Of a stretch of DNA of 64,000 nucleotides, positions 1-7,550 are shown one piece after another. Below the pieces are notes generated by a model. The model was not told the DNA's origin. It saw nothing but the letters and a program-made list of their open reading frames with translations, and made no database searches. Position 1 is the stretch's first letter. Each line of letters begins with the position of its first letter. A program made the translations under genes and the position numbers. The stretch comes from Candidatus Limnocylindrales bacterium (lineage in GTDB: Bacteria > Moduliflexota > Moduliflexia > Moduliflexales > JAUQPW01), in assembly GCA_035559535.1 (NCBI GenBank), contig DATMBG010000052.1:21698-85697 (forward strand), in the 5' to 3' direction.

Positions 1-850
1 CTACAATAGAAGCCAGGGGTCGAATCCCCAGCTCTTCCGCTTTCTCTCGAGATGTCACGACTACGGCTGCAGCCCCATCACTGATACCCGGCGCATTTCC
101 GGCCGTAATGGTTCCATTTTCTTTAAAAGCCGGTTTCAGTTGGGCTAACTGCTCCAGGCTGGTTTCCCGAGGGTCTTCATCGGTATCAAAAAGAAAGGTA
201 GGGTGATCCTGTCGGGACCTGTCTCCCTTCTTCTGGGGAACTTCTACCGGGACGATTTCTTTTTTGAACTTGCCGGTAGCAATGGCCTGTAAAGCTCGTT
301 GGTAACTCTGAAGAGCATATTCATCCTGTTCCCTTCGGCCGATCCCGTATTTTTCAGCGACCAACTCTCCGGTGTTTCCCATATGAAAGTCATTATAAAC
401 ATCCCAAAGCCCATCCCAGATCATTAGATCCAGTAATCTTCCATGCCCCATTCGATAACCGTTCCGGGCTCTATCTAAGGCATAAGGGGCCTGACTCATG
501 TTTTCCATGCCTCCTGCCACAACAACCTGAGCGTCTCCCAAAGCTACAGCCTGAGCGGCTAAAACAACAGCTTTTAGCCCGGAGGCGCAAACTTTATTAA
601 TCGTCAAAGCTGAAACCGCAGGCGGTAATCCGGCTCCCAATGCCGCTTGCCTGGCAGGTGCCTGCCCGAGCCCTGCCGAGAGGACATTGCCCATAATCAC
701 CTCGTCGACCAAATCTTTAGAAATTCCTGCTCTTCGGATAGCCTCTTCAATCACCAGGCTTCCGAGTTTGGTAGCTTTAATAGAGCTCAAGGATCCATTA
801 AAACTCCCAATAGGTGTACGGGCTGCACTAATAATGACGACTTCTTTCAT
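1..850 (-). CDS. Acetyl-CoA acetyltransferase (thiolase), 3' end outside window
   Basis: Degradative or biosynthetic thiolase that joins or cleaves acyl-CoA and acetyl-CoA. Reading the minus strand from ATG at 850 gives a typical thiolase N-terminus (MKEVVIISAARTPIGSFNG), the nucleophile motif NKVCASGLK with Cys88, and GGMENMSQAPY. The frame is open for 283 codons to the window edge, so the C-terminal catalytic His and Cys lie outside. A MerR regulator follows upstream on the same strand, and an acyl-CoA ligase lies 1.7 kb away, so a role in fatty-acid or branched-chain acyl-CoA degradation fits. Family is certain; the exact substrate is not. Confidence 0.93.
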   Translation of the reverse strand, partial: MKEVVIISAARTPIGSFNGSLSSIKATKLGSLVIEEAIRRAGISKDLVDEVIMGNVLSAGLGQAPARQAALGAGLPPAVSALTINKVCASGLKAVVLAAQAVALGDAQVVVAGGMENMSQAPYALDRARNGYRMGHGRLLDLMIWDGLWDVYNDFHMGNTGELVAEKYGIGRREQDEYALQSYQRALQAIATGKFKKEIVPVEVPQKKGDRSRQDHPTFLFDTDEDPRETSLEQLAQLKPAFKENGTITAGNAPGISDGAAAVVVTSREKAEELGIRPLASIV

Positions 851-923
851 AAGGATATAGAACAGGAGAATTAAGAGAAAGGGAAGGTAATACGTTGTAA
901 AGTTGATTCTGTGTAACTCTCTC

Positions 924-976
924 CCCTCACCTCCGGCCCCTCTCCCACGCTGCGGGAGAGGGGCCGGAGGTGAGGG
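924..976. repeat. 23-bp perfect inverted repeat between merR and thiolase
   Basis: Arms at 924-946 and 954-976 are exact complements around a 7-base loop (ACGCTGC). The arms are built of CCCTCACC and GGCCCCTCTCCC blocks. The hairpin lies just downstream of the merR-like gene and upstream of the thiolase start. It resembles the C-rich palindromic intergenic repeats of many genomes. It could end or attenuate merR transcription, but there is no clear T-tract. Confidence 0.7.
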
Positions 977-995
977 CCGCGTAGTAGGTCCAGAA

Positions 996-1406
996 TTATT
1001 TTAACTTCGATTCAGAGAGTTCTTGTAACTTCTTGACCATACGTTCCCGATACTCTTGAATCTCCTTTTTCAACTGCTCCAGTTGATTGATCCGATCATC
1101 CACCCGAGCCAAATGTTCATCTAAGAGCTCAATAAGCCGGGGAAGAACTTTTTCGTTGGTTCTGTGAATTCGATAAATATCTTCCAGTTCGAGCATTTCG
1201 GCTAGAGATAGTCCTAAACATTTTAGTTTCTGAATAAATCGTATCCGCTGATAATCCGCCTGGGTATAAATCCTCTTTCCATTCTCCGTCCGTTTAACCG
1301 TACTCATTAAACCGATTTCTTCGTAATATCGAATCGTTCGAGTGCTGATTCCTACACGCCTGGCAAGTTCACCAATCTGCATGTAGCCTTCGGATTGGTC
1401 TTGCAT
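996..1406 (-). CDS. MerR-family transcriptional regulator (LiuR-like context)
   Basis: 136-residue regulator with the MerR N-terminal helix-turn-helix (MQIGELARRVGISTRTIRYYE, residues 9-29), wing residues, and a C-terminal dimerising coiled coil (about 75-125). Only one Cys is present (KLKCLGL), so a metal-sensing Cys cluster is absent. This fits MerR members that sense organic or acyl-CoA ligands. Start at 1406 is supported by AAGGAG eight bases upstream. The gene precedes a thiolase on the same strand, and a palindrome matching the LiuR type lies upstream, so control of acyl-CoA catabolism is inferred. Confidence 0.88.
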   Translation of the reverse strand: MQDQSEGYMQIGELARRVGISTRTIRYYEEIGLMSTVKRTENGKRIYTQADYQRIRFIQKLKCLGLSLAEMLELEDIYRIHRTNEKVLPRLIELLDEHLARVDDRINQLEQLKKEIQEYRERMVKKLQELSESKLK

Positions 1407-1427
1407 TTTAATAACTCCTTTTCCCAG

Positions 1428-1443
1428 TTTACGTAAACGTAAT
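1428..1443. promoter_or_regulatory. Candidate MerR/LiuR-type operator
   Basis: TTACGT-AA-ACGTAA is a perfect 6+6 inverted repeat with a 2-base spacer at 1429-1442. It lies 23 to 36 bases upstream of the merR-like start. From memory, LiuR-type MerR regulators bind a TTTACGT..ACGTAAA-like palindrome. Autoregulation is therefore plausible. The rest of the gap to livG (1444-1726) is AT-rich and shows no other feature I can support. Confidence 0.5.
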
Positions 1444-1726
1444 GTTTAGGGGAATAAAAAAAGCCTTTTCTACAAATTATTTTCAGACAAAAGTAAATTA
1501 AAATGATTCTCAATCTACCCTTATGAATGCTTCAGTCCTGGGGGTTTGTCAAGGAAAATAAGAAATATCTCGAAAATCGAAACTTCCAGAATAATTTTCT
1601 TGCATTTCCAAAAATTAAAGGTAAAAATAAGATAACTTGTTAAAACTTTGTGAACAAGCTCCCAGCCTCAAGGAAAGATTTCTTCTTATTAGGAAACTAT
1701 AAATCAACACAGCGTAAAAGGGTAGT

Positions 1727-2521
1727 ATGGTCCAGTTATGTTTAGAGAATCTCCATCTTCGGTTTGGAGGAGTTAAAGCCTTAGACGGAGTCAGCCTGGA
1801 AGTTAAAAGAGGGGAGTTATTTGCTCTTATTGGTCCCAATGGAGCCGGAAAGACCAGTATCTTCAATTGCATCAGCGGACTTTACAAACCCCAGGAAGGG
1901 AGGATTCTCTTTGAAGGGGAGGACCTGATCCCACTCAAGCCCCATCAGATTGCAGCACGTGGCATTGCGAGGACTTTTCAAAATATTGAACTTTTTAAAG
2001 GAATGACGGTACTGGACAATATCAAACTGGGGCGGCATATTCATTTAAAATCCGGAGTTTTTGCAAGCAGTTTCTTCTACGGTAAAGCCCGGTCTGAGGA
2101 GCTGGCCCATCGTAAAATCATTGAGGAGAAGGTCATCGATTTACTGGAGATCCAGGGAATTCGAAAAAAGATCGTAGGGACTCTACCCTATGGCCTCCAA
2201 AAACGCGTGGAACTGGCCCGGGCCTTGGCGATGGAACCCCGGCTCTTGCTCCTGGATGAACCCATGGCTGGTATGAATGTAGAAGAAACAGAGGACATGG
2301 CCCGATTTATTTTGGATATTAAAGAGGAGATGGGTATGACTCTAATCATGATCGAGCATGATATGGGGGTGGTCATGGACATTTCGGATCGGGTCTGCGT
2401 ATTGGATTTTGGTAAAAAAATAGCCGAGGGTCTTCCACGGGAAATTCAACAAAATCCCCATGTTATTAATGCTTATTTAGGTAAAGAGGATGAATTTTTA
2501 ACTTCCAGCAAGGGCTACTAA
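1727..2521 (+). CDS. livG: Branched-chain amino-acid-type ABC transporter ATPase LivG
   Basis: Cytoplasmic ATPase of a HAAT-family ABC importer. Walker A GPNGAGKT is at residues 36-43 and the Q-loop Gln at 85 (TFQN). The signature region LPYGLQKRVELARAL is at 153-167; LivG proteins usually have this degenerate form. Walker B LLLLDEP is at 173-179. At 264 residues it has family-typical length with the LivG C-terminal extension. AAAAGGG lies five bases before the ATG. It is the first gene of the liv locus; the second ATPase, livF, lies 15 kb downstream. The substrate is not necessarily an amino acid. Confidence 0.93.
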   Translation: MVQLCLENLHLRFGGVKALDGVSLEVKRGELFALIGPNGAGKTSIFNCISGLYKPQEGRILFEGEDLIPLKPHQIAARGIARTFQNIELFKGMTVLDNIKLGRHIHLKSGVFASSFFYGKARSEELAHRKIIEEKVIDLLEIQGIRKKIVGTLPYGLQKRVELARALAMEPRLLLLDEPMAGMNVEETEDMARFILDIKEEMGMTLIMIEHDMGVVMDISDRVCVLDFGKKIAEGLPREIQQNPHVINAYLGKEDEFLTSSKGY

Positions 2522-2584
2522 AGGCTATGAAGGGTCCAGATAACCGCTGGGTTACCTCTATCGATCGGTCCTTCGGGATTCCCG

Positions 2585-4507
2585 GTGGATTATCTTTTCT
2601 TGTCGTTCATGAATCTGACACTACCGAAGCTTTTGGCTCAAAATGCAAAAAAATTTGGAGATAAAAAAATTGCCATTCGGGAAAAGGAATTTGGAATCTG
2701 GCAAGAGGTTACGTGGAAGGCTTATTACGAAAATGTGAAAGCGCTTTCTCTGGGTTTGATCAGCCTGGGCTTTGAAAGGGGGGATACCCTTGCCATTCTA
2801 GGCGATAATCGACCCGAGTGGATTTATACCGAGCTGGCTGCTCAAGCCGCCGGGGGAATTTCTGCAGGGATTTATCCGGATAGTTTACCAGAGCAGGTTC
2901 AATATATTACCGATCATTCCGATGCCAAGTTCATTATGGTGGAGGATCAAGAACAAACCGACAAGGTATTGGAGGTTAAAGATCGGCTTCCCAAATTAAA
3001 AAAAATCATTGTAGATGATTGGAAAGGCTTACGACATTATCGGGATCCTGCCTTAATCGACTTTAAACAGGTACAGGAGCTAGGCCGAGAATTAGAAAGA
3101 AAAGCTCCTGGTTTGTTTGAGGAAAATTTAGAGAAAGGGAGCCCGGAGGATGTTGCCATTCTCTGTTATACCTCTGGTACCACCGGTTTTCCCAAGGGAG
3201 CCATGTTGTGCCATCGAAACCTTATCAGCATGGCTATGAATCTGGATCAGGTAGATCCGGCTTATGAAACCGATAATTTCGTTTCCTTCCTTCCTCTTCC
3301 CTGGATCGGTGAGCAGATGATGTCCATTTCCTGGGCCCTGGTTAAAGGTTTTACCGTTAACTTTCCGGAATCGGTGGATACGGTGCGGGAAAACATTCGA
3401 GAGATCGGCCCTCATTTGATGTTTGCACCCCCTCGCATTTGGGAAAAGCTGTGCTCCGACTATCAGGTTAGAATTCAGGATGCCAGTTGGTTAAAAAGGA
3501 AAGTGGCGCAATTTTGTATGCCCATCGGAATGAAGATAGCGGATATGAAACTTCAAAAGAAGATTATCCCTCTTCAGTGGAAGGCTCTATATGCACTGGC
3601 CCATTTCCTTATGTTTCGGGCTTTAAAAGATCGGTTCGGCTTAACCTTCCTTCGAAACGTTTACACCGGGGGCGCTGCTCTGGGACCTGATGTATTCAAG
3701 TTTTTCCAGGCTATTGGAGTCAGAATCAAACAGATTTACGGTCAAACCGAGATAGCCGGGATCTCGGTCGTCCACCGCAATGATGATATCAAGCTGGAAA
3801 CGGTCGGTTTACCTATTCCCAATACCGAGATAAGAATTTCGGATACCGGTGAGATTTTATCCCGAAGCCCCAGTGTCTTTTTAGGTTATTACAAAGACCC
3901 GGAGGCCACTGCCAAAACCCTGGCCGGGGGATGGCTCCATTCAGGGGATGCGGGGCTTATCGATGAAGATGGGCATCTGGTTGTCATCGACCGACTGAAA
4001 GATGTCATGCAGCTTACTGACGGAACCAAGTTTTCTCCTCAGTTTATTGAGAACAAGCTTAAATATAGTCCTTATATTGCCGAAGCCGTGGTCATCGGTA
4101 AAGGCCGGCCTTATGTTACCGCTTTAATCAATATGGATATGGCTAACACCGGAAAATGGGCCGAAGATCATCGGATCACCTATACGACGTTTACGGACCT
4201 TTCTCAAAAACCGGAGGTGTACCGTCTAATCGAAGAGGAGATCAGGCGGGTTAATCGAGAGTTACCCAAAGCGGCCCGGATTCACAAGTTTGTAATGCTT
4301 TACAAAGAACTGGATGCCGACGACGATGAATTAACTCGAACCCGAAAGCTCCGCCGGAGTTTCATAGAAACCCGTTATAAACCTCTTATCGAAGCCATGT
4401 ATGAAGATCGTTCGGAAATCCAGGTAGAGGCCGAAGTCAAATACCGAGACGGTCGGGAAGTTCTACTTCAAACGGTTATTAAAGTAGGAGTTTTAGAGGA
4501 AGGATGA
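2585..4507 (+). CDS. Long-chain acyl-CoA synthetase (AMP-forming) of the liv locus
   Basis: 640-residue ANL-superfamily ligase that activates a carboxylic acid to acyl-CoA through an acyl-adenylate. The P-loop motif YTSGTTGFPKG is at about residues 195-205. YGQTE and the GWLHSGD and DRLKD motifs follow in order, so the enzyme looks intact. The first start is GTG at 2585; ATG at 2609 (MNLTLPKLLAQNA) is an equally good start, and neither has a strong Shine-Dalgarno. Ligases of this kind recur inside liv-type transporter operons, suggesting that the imported solute is a fatty, aromatic or branched acid that is immediately tied to CoA. Confidence 0.92.
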   Translation: MDYLFLSFMNLTLPKLLAQNAKKFGDKKIAIREKEFGIWQEVTWKAYYENVKALSLGLISLGFERGDTLAILGDNRPEWIYTELAAQAAGGISAGIYPDSLPEQVQYITDHSDAKFIMVEDQEQTDKVLEVKDRLPKLKKIIVDDWKGLRHYRDPALIDFKQVQELGRELERKAPGLFEENLEKGSPEDVAILCYTSGTTGFPKGAMLCHRNLISMAMNLDQVDPAYETDNFVSFLPLPWIGEQMMSISWALVKGFTVNFPESVDTVRENIREIGPHLMFAPPRIWEKLCSDYQVRIQDASWLKRKVAQFCMPIGMKIADMKLQKKIIPLQWKALYALAHFLMFRALKDRFGLTFLRNVYTGGAALGPDVFKFFQAIGVRIKQIYGQTEIAGISVVHRNDDIKLETVGLPIPNTEIRISDTGEILSRSPSVFLGYYKDPEATAKTLAGGWLHSGDAGLIDEDGHLVVIDRLKDVMQLTDGTKFSPQFIENKLKYSPYIAEAVVIGKGRPYVTALINMDMANTGKWAEDHRITYTTFTDLSQKPEVYRLIEEEIRRVNRELPKAARIHKFVMLYKELDADDDELTRTRKLRRSFIETRYKPLIEAMYEDRSEIQVEAEVKYRDGREVLLQTVIKVGVLEEG

Positions 4508-4512
4508 GGAAA

Positions 4513-4585
4513 GTGTAGGAGTATGGGAGTATAGGAGAATATACTTCCATACTTCCATACCCCCACACTCCCATACTCCTATACC
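4513..4585. repeat. GTRTGGGAG-type hairpin repeat, copy 1
   Basis: The left half is a purine-rich run of GTGTAGGAG/GTATGGGAG units. The right half is its complement, with a 15-base exact match (TAGGAGTATGGGAGT against its complement). It sits in the ligase-livH gap. Related, longer copies occur at 16260-16392 and 23732-23819, two of the three inside the liv locus. Confidence 0.8.
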
Positions 4586-4595
4586 TTTAAAATAC

Positions 4596-5483
4596 ATGGA
4601 TTTCTTCCTTCAACTGGTTGTAAACGGAATAGTAGTCGGAAGCATTTATGCCCTGGTTGCGTTGGGATTTGTTTTGATCTATAAAGCTTCCGGGATTCTC
4701 AACCTGGCCCAGGGAGAGTTTCTCATGGTCGGGGCTTATATTTTCTTTGCCATTGTTGATCAATTCCATGTACCCTTGCTTCCGGCCTTTTTTTTAACCC
4801 TCCTTTTCTCGTTTATATTAGGGCTCTTGATAGAGCGATGGGTTCTCAGGCCTTTGATAGGAGAACCGGTTATATCTGTCATTATGGTCACTTTGGGACT
4901 TGCCAGTGTACTACGGGCCCTGGTCCAGGCCTTCTATGGTACGGATACACGACCCTTTCCTGAGTTTTTTTCTCAAAAACCCGTCAATCTATTGGGAATT
5001 CCTGTCGCGACCAGTTATATCGGAAGCTTTATCTGTGTAAGTTTGTTGGTCGTTTTATTTTCCATATTTTTTAAATATACCAAAACGGGTATTGCCATGC
5101 GGGCCACGGCCAGTGACCAGCAAGCTGCCATGTCCATGGGAATTAGTATTAAAAGGATTTTCGCTATTTCCTGGAGTATTGCCGCGGTGGTTTCAGCCAT
5201 AGGAGGCATTCTCCTGGGAAATATTCGCGGAGGAATAGATGGATCCCTGGTTTTTCTCGGTTTGAAAGTGATCCCGGTCGTTATCTTAGGGGGTCTGGAC
5301 AGTATTCTTGGAGCCATTTTAGGTGGACTCCTGATAGGAGTTTTTGAGAACCTGGCCGGAGGTTATTTAGATCCTTTCTTTGGGGGAGGGGTTAAGGAAG
5401 TAGCCCCCTTTGTTATTCTGGTTTTAATTTTAATGATTAAACCTTATGGATTATTCGGGACCGAGGAGATAGAGCGGGTGTAG
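4596..5483 (+). CDS. livH: Branched-chain amino-acid-type ABC permease LivH
   Basis: 295-residue polytopic inner-membrane permease. It opens QLVVNGIVVGSIYALVALG, has the typical LNLAQGEFLMVGAY motif near residue 40, eight or so hydrophobic segments, and the C-terminal VAPFVILVLILMIKPYGLFG signature. It forms the heterodimeric channel with LivM. No clear ribosome-binding site precedes the ATG, and hairpin repeat copy 1 ends ten bases upstream, so its expression may depend on read-through from the ligase gene. Confidence 0.93.
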   Translation: MDFFLQLVVNGIVVGSIYALVALGFVLIYKASGILNLAQGEFLMVGAYIFFAIVDQFHVPLLPAFFLTLLFSFILGLLIERWVLRPLIGEPVISVIMVTLGLASVLRALVQAFYGTDTRPFPEFFSQKPVNLLGIPVATSYIGSFICVSLLVVLFSIFFKYTKTGIAMRATASDQQAAMSMGISIKRIFAISWSIAAVVSAIGGILLGNIRGGIDGSLVFLGLKVIPVVILGGLDSILGAILGGLLIGVFENLAGGYLDPFFGGGVKEVAPFVILVLILMIKPYGLFGTEEIERV

Positions 5484-5487
5484 TACA

Positions 5488-5538
5488 AAGAAGCAAGGGC
5501 AAGAAGCAGGAGTAAAAAATTCTTGTTTCTTGCTTCTT
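5488..5538. repeat. AAGAAGCAAG inverted repeat
   Basis: AAGAAGCAAG at 5488-5497 is complementary to CTTGCTTCTT at 5529-5538. It fills the livH-livM gap and overlaps the upstream, less likely TTG start of livM. It resembles other A/G-rich hairpins scattered through this window. Confidence 0.6.
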
Positions 5539-5553
5539 CCATTTCTCCAACTT

Positions 5554-6603
5554 ATGGTAGCAAAGTGCGGAGATTTTAAGCGCAGCTATTCTGAAGACGA
5601 GGCCATCTTCGAGACCCGTTTTGTACGAGCTTGTGTGGTAGGATGGATTATAGTCCTTTTTATTTTTCCGTTTCTTGCCAATAGTTATCTTCTGGATGTA
5701 GCCAATCAAATTGGTGTTGCGATTATCGGTGCCATAGGGTTGAATATCCTGACGGGATTTACCGGTCAGATTTCTATCGGTCATGCGGCTTTTCTTGCTA
5801 TAGGTGCCTATACTTCGGCTATTTTAACCTCGAAAGTAGAATTTTCTTTCTGGATTTCACTTCCTCTGGCCGGTTTCATCACCGCTTTAATTGGTATGAT
5901 TTTTGGCGTACCTTCCCTGAGACTCAAGGGGTTATATCTGGCCATGGCCACTTTCGCCGCCCATTTTATTACCGAATTTACTATCAATCATTGGGAAAGT
6001 CTGACCAACGGAACGGCCGGAATCCTGGTTCCTCCTCCGGCTATAGGTACCTTTCAATTTGATACCGATCAACGCATGTACTTTATTATTTTCATCACGG
6101 CGATTCTGCTAACCTTTTTTGCCAGAAACCTTTTTCGTACAAAAGTAGGTAGGGCCTTTATTGCTATTCGAGATCGAGATATTTCTGCGGCTGTTATGGG
6201 GGTTAATCTATTTAAATATAAGCTGCTGGCTTTTGCCATTAGTTCTTTCTATGCAGGGATCGCAGGCGCTTTACTGGCACACCACCGTAAAATTATCACA
6301 CCCGAGAACTTTCCCATTTGGGAGGCTATTCGATATTTGGCTATGATCATCATAGGAGGTCTGGGGAGTATCTTGGGTTCCATTTATGGAGCCATTTTCA
6401 TGATCCTGTTGGATGAGATCCTTAGAAATATCACCACCACCCTAAGTGGCATATTTCCCCATATGGTGGGTTTATTAGCTTCTTTAAGGGAAGGGGTATT
6501 CGGTGTAACGATTATTCTTTTTTTAATTTTTGAACCCGATGGACTCGCAGCACGCTGGTATACCATTCGAAGTTATTGGAAACTCTGGCCGTTTTCATAT
6601 TAA
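5554..6603 (+). CDS. livM: Branched-chain amino-acid-type ABC permease LivM
   Basis: Second permease of the importer. From ATG 5554 it is 349 residues; a TTG 24 bases upstream is in frame but lies in a repeat, so the ATG is preferred. About eight membrane segments are visible. The LivM hallmarks GLNILTGFTGQISIGHAAF (about 60-78), SLRLKGLYLAMATFA and the final FLIFEPDGLAARW are present. An unusual hydrophilic N-terminal stretch of about 25 residues precedes the first membrane segment. The operon does not continue into livK here: 9.8 kb of unrelated genes intervene. Confidence 0.93.
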   Translation: MVAKCGDFKRSYSEDEAIFETRFVRACVVGWIIVLFIFPFLANSYLLDVANQIGVAIIGAIGLNILTGFTGQISIGHAAFLAIGAYTSAILTSKVEFSFWISLPLAGFITALIGMIFGVPSLRLKGLYLAMATFAAHFITEFTINHWESLTNGTAGILVPPPAIGTFQFDTDQRMYFIIFITAILLTFFARNLFRTKVGRAFIAIRDRDISAAVMGVNLFKYKLLAFAISSFYAGIAGALLAHHRKIITPENFPIWEAIRYLAMIIIGGLGSILGSIYGAIFMILLDEILRNITTTLSGIFPHMVGLLASLREGVFGVTIILFLIFEPDGLAARWYTIRSYWKLWPFSY

Positions 6604-6654
6604 ACTTTCCTGACCTTCTGGATTGCCTACTCTTTTTAATTTGAATGAAATTTG

Positions 6655-6683
6655 TTGACAGGTTCCCCCCTGTTTGATAGCGT
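6655..6683 (+). promoter_or_regulatory. Possible sigma-70 promoter upstream of the coiled-coil gene
   Basis: TTGACA (6655-6660) is a consensus -35. At 17-bp spacing the -10 is only TAGCGT, so the match is one-sided. It is placed where the genes inserted between livM and livK would need their own promoter. Confidence 0.35.
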
Positions 6684-6796
6684 CTCATCTTAGATGATGC
6701 CGTTCCGGTATCTTCGATTCAGCTACCAGAAAGATAGGTCATAACCAGATTCTGCTGGTTTATGCCTTGATTTAACCAAATAAGGAGGAATTAAGA

Positions 6797-7459
6797 ATGA
6801 TGTCCGGATCTACAGGTAAACAGGGAAAAAAAACAGAGAATTCAAACAAGTTAGCCGAAGAGGATACGGTGGATAGACTGGGAAATATCGATCAGATTCG
6901 GGATATTATTTTCGGTCCTCAATTGCGTGAATATAATCGTCGATTTGAGAAGATAGAAACCAGTCTATCCTCTCTCCAGGAGGAGGTAAGATCTCGTATT
7001 GAAGAAACCAAAAATACCCTATCGGCAGCTTTACGTACGGCCGTTGAATCCCTGGAGAAGAAGATCAGATCTCTTAATGCCAATGCCCAGGAAGAGTGGG
7101 GTAATCTTCGGCAACAGCTTGAGCATATCGATAGAAAGTTCTCCAATAGCCTCGAAACCCTTAGCGGGGAAGTCGAGGCGAATACCAAATCTCTTCGGGA
7201 AGATCTTTCACAAACCCGAAGTAAACTTCAGGACGATATTCGAATTCTGAAGACTCAAATCTATGAGGAACTGGATAGACGGCTCTCTCTACTTGGGGAT
7301 GTTAAAGTTTCCAGGGATGATATGGCGGAAATTCTCGTTGAGCTTGGGATGAGGCTAAGGGGTGTCGAGTCTTTTTCAGAGCCCGTCATGAAAATTAAAG
7401 GAACGGAGATCGTTCCTGCCCTGAAAGACGTGGTCCAGTCGGAAACAGAGGATGAATGA
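6797..7459 (+). CDS. Coiled-coil protein, paralogue of the gene at 15683
   Basis: 220-residue charged protein predicted to be almost wholly helical coiled coil (about residues 45-185), without signal peptide or membrane segment. It shares block after block with the gene at 15683-16246: QIRDII.GPQLRE.NRR, LQEE, AVESL..KI.SL, LRQQ, and a conserved C-terminal DMAEILVELGMRLRG. AAGGAGG precedes the ATG. The OmpA-family gene follows 91 bases later. Function unknown; a partner or regulator of the OmpA-like protein is a guess from position. The shared C-terminal motif may be the binding part. Confidence 0.8.
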   Translation: MMSGSTGKQGKKTENSNKLAEEDTVDRLGNIDQIRDIIFGPQLREYNRRFEKIETSLSSLQEEVRSRIEETKNTLSAALRTAVESLEKKIRSLNANAQEEWGNLRQQLEHIDRKFSNSLETLSGEVEANTKSLREDLSQTRSKLQDDIRILKTQIYEELDRRLSLLGDVKVSRDDMAEILVELGMRLRGVESFSEPVMKIKGTEIVPALKDVVQSETEDE

Positions 7460-7550
7460 TGGAGGATGAATGTAAGAACGATGAAGCGGTCCATGAGGAG
7501 ATTATCCCTCTATTTCTCGATTACTTCTACATTCATCGTCCGGGGTTTAG

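Noticed and set aside
17..40. A GGTCGAATCCCC block like the T-arm of a tRNA
   Set aside because: It lies inside the thiolase reading frame, and no acceptor, D or anticodon stem can be built around it.
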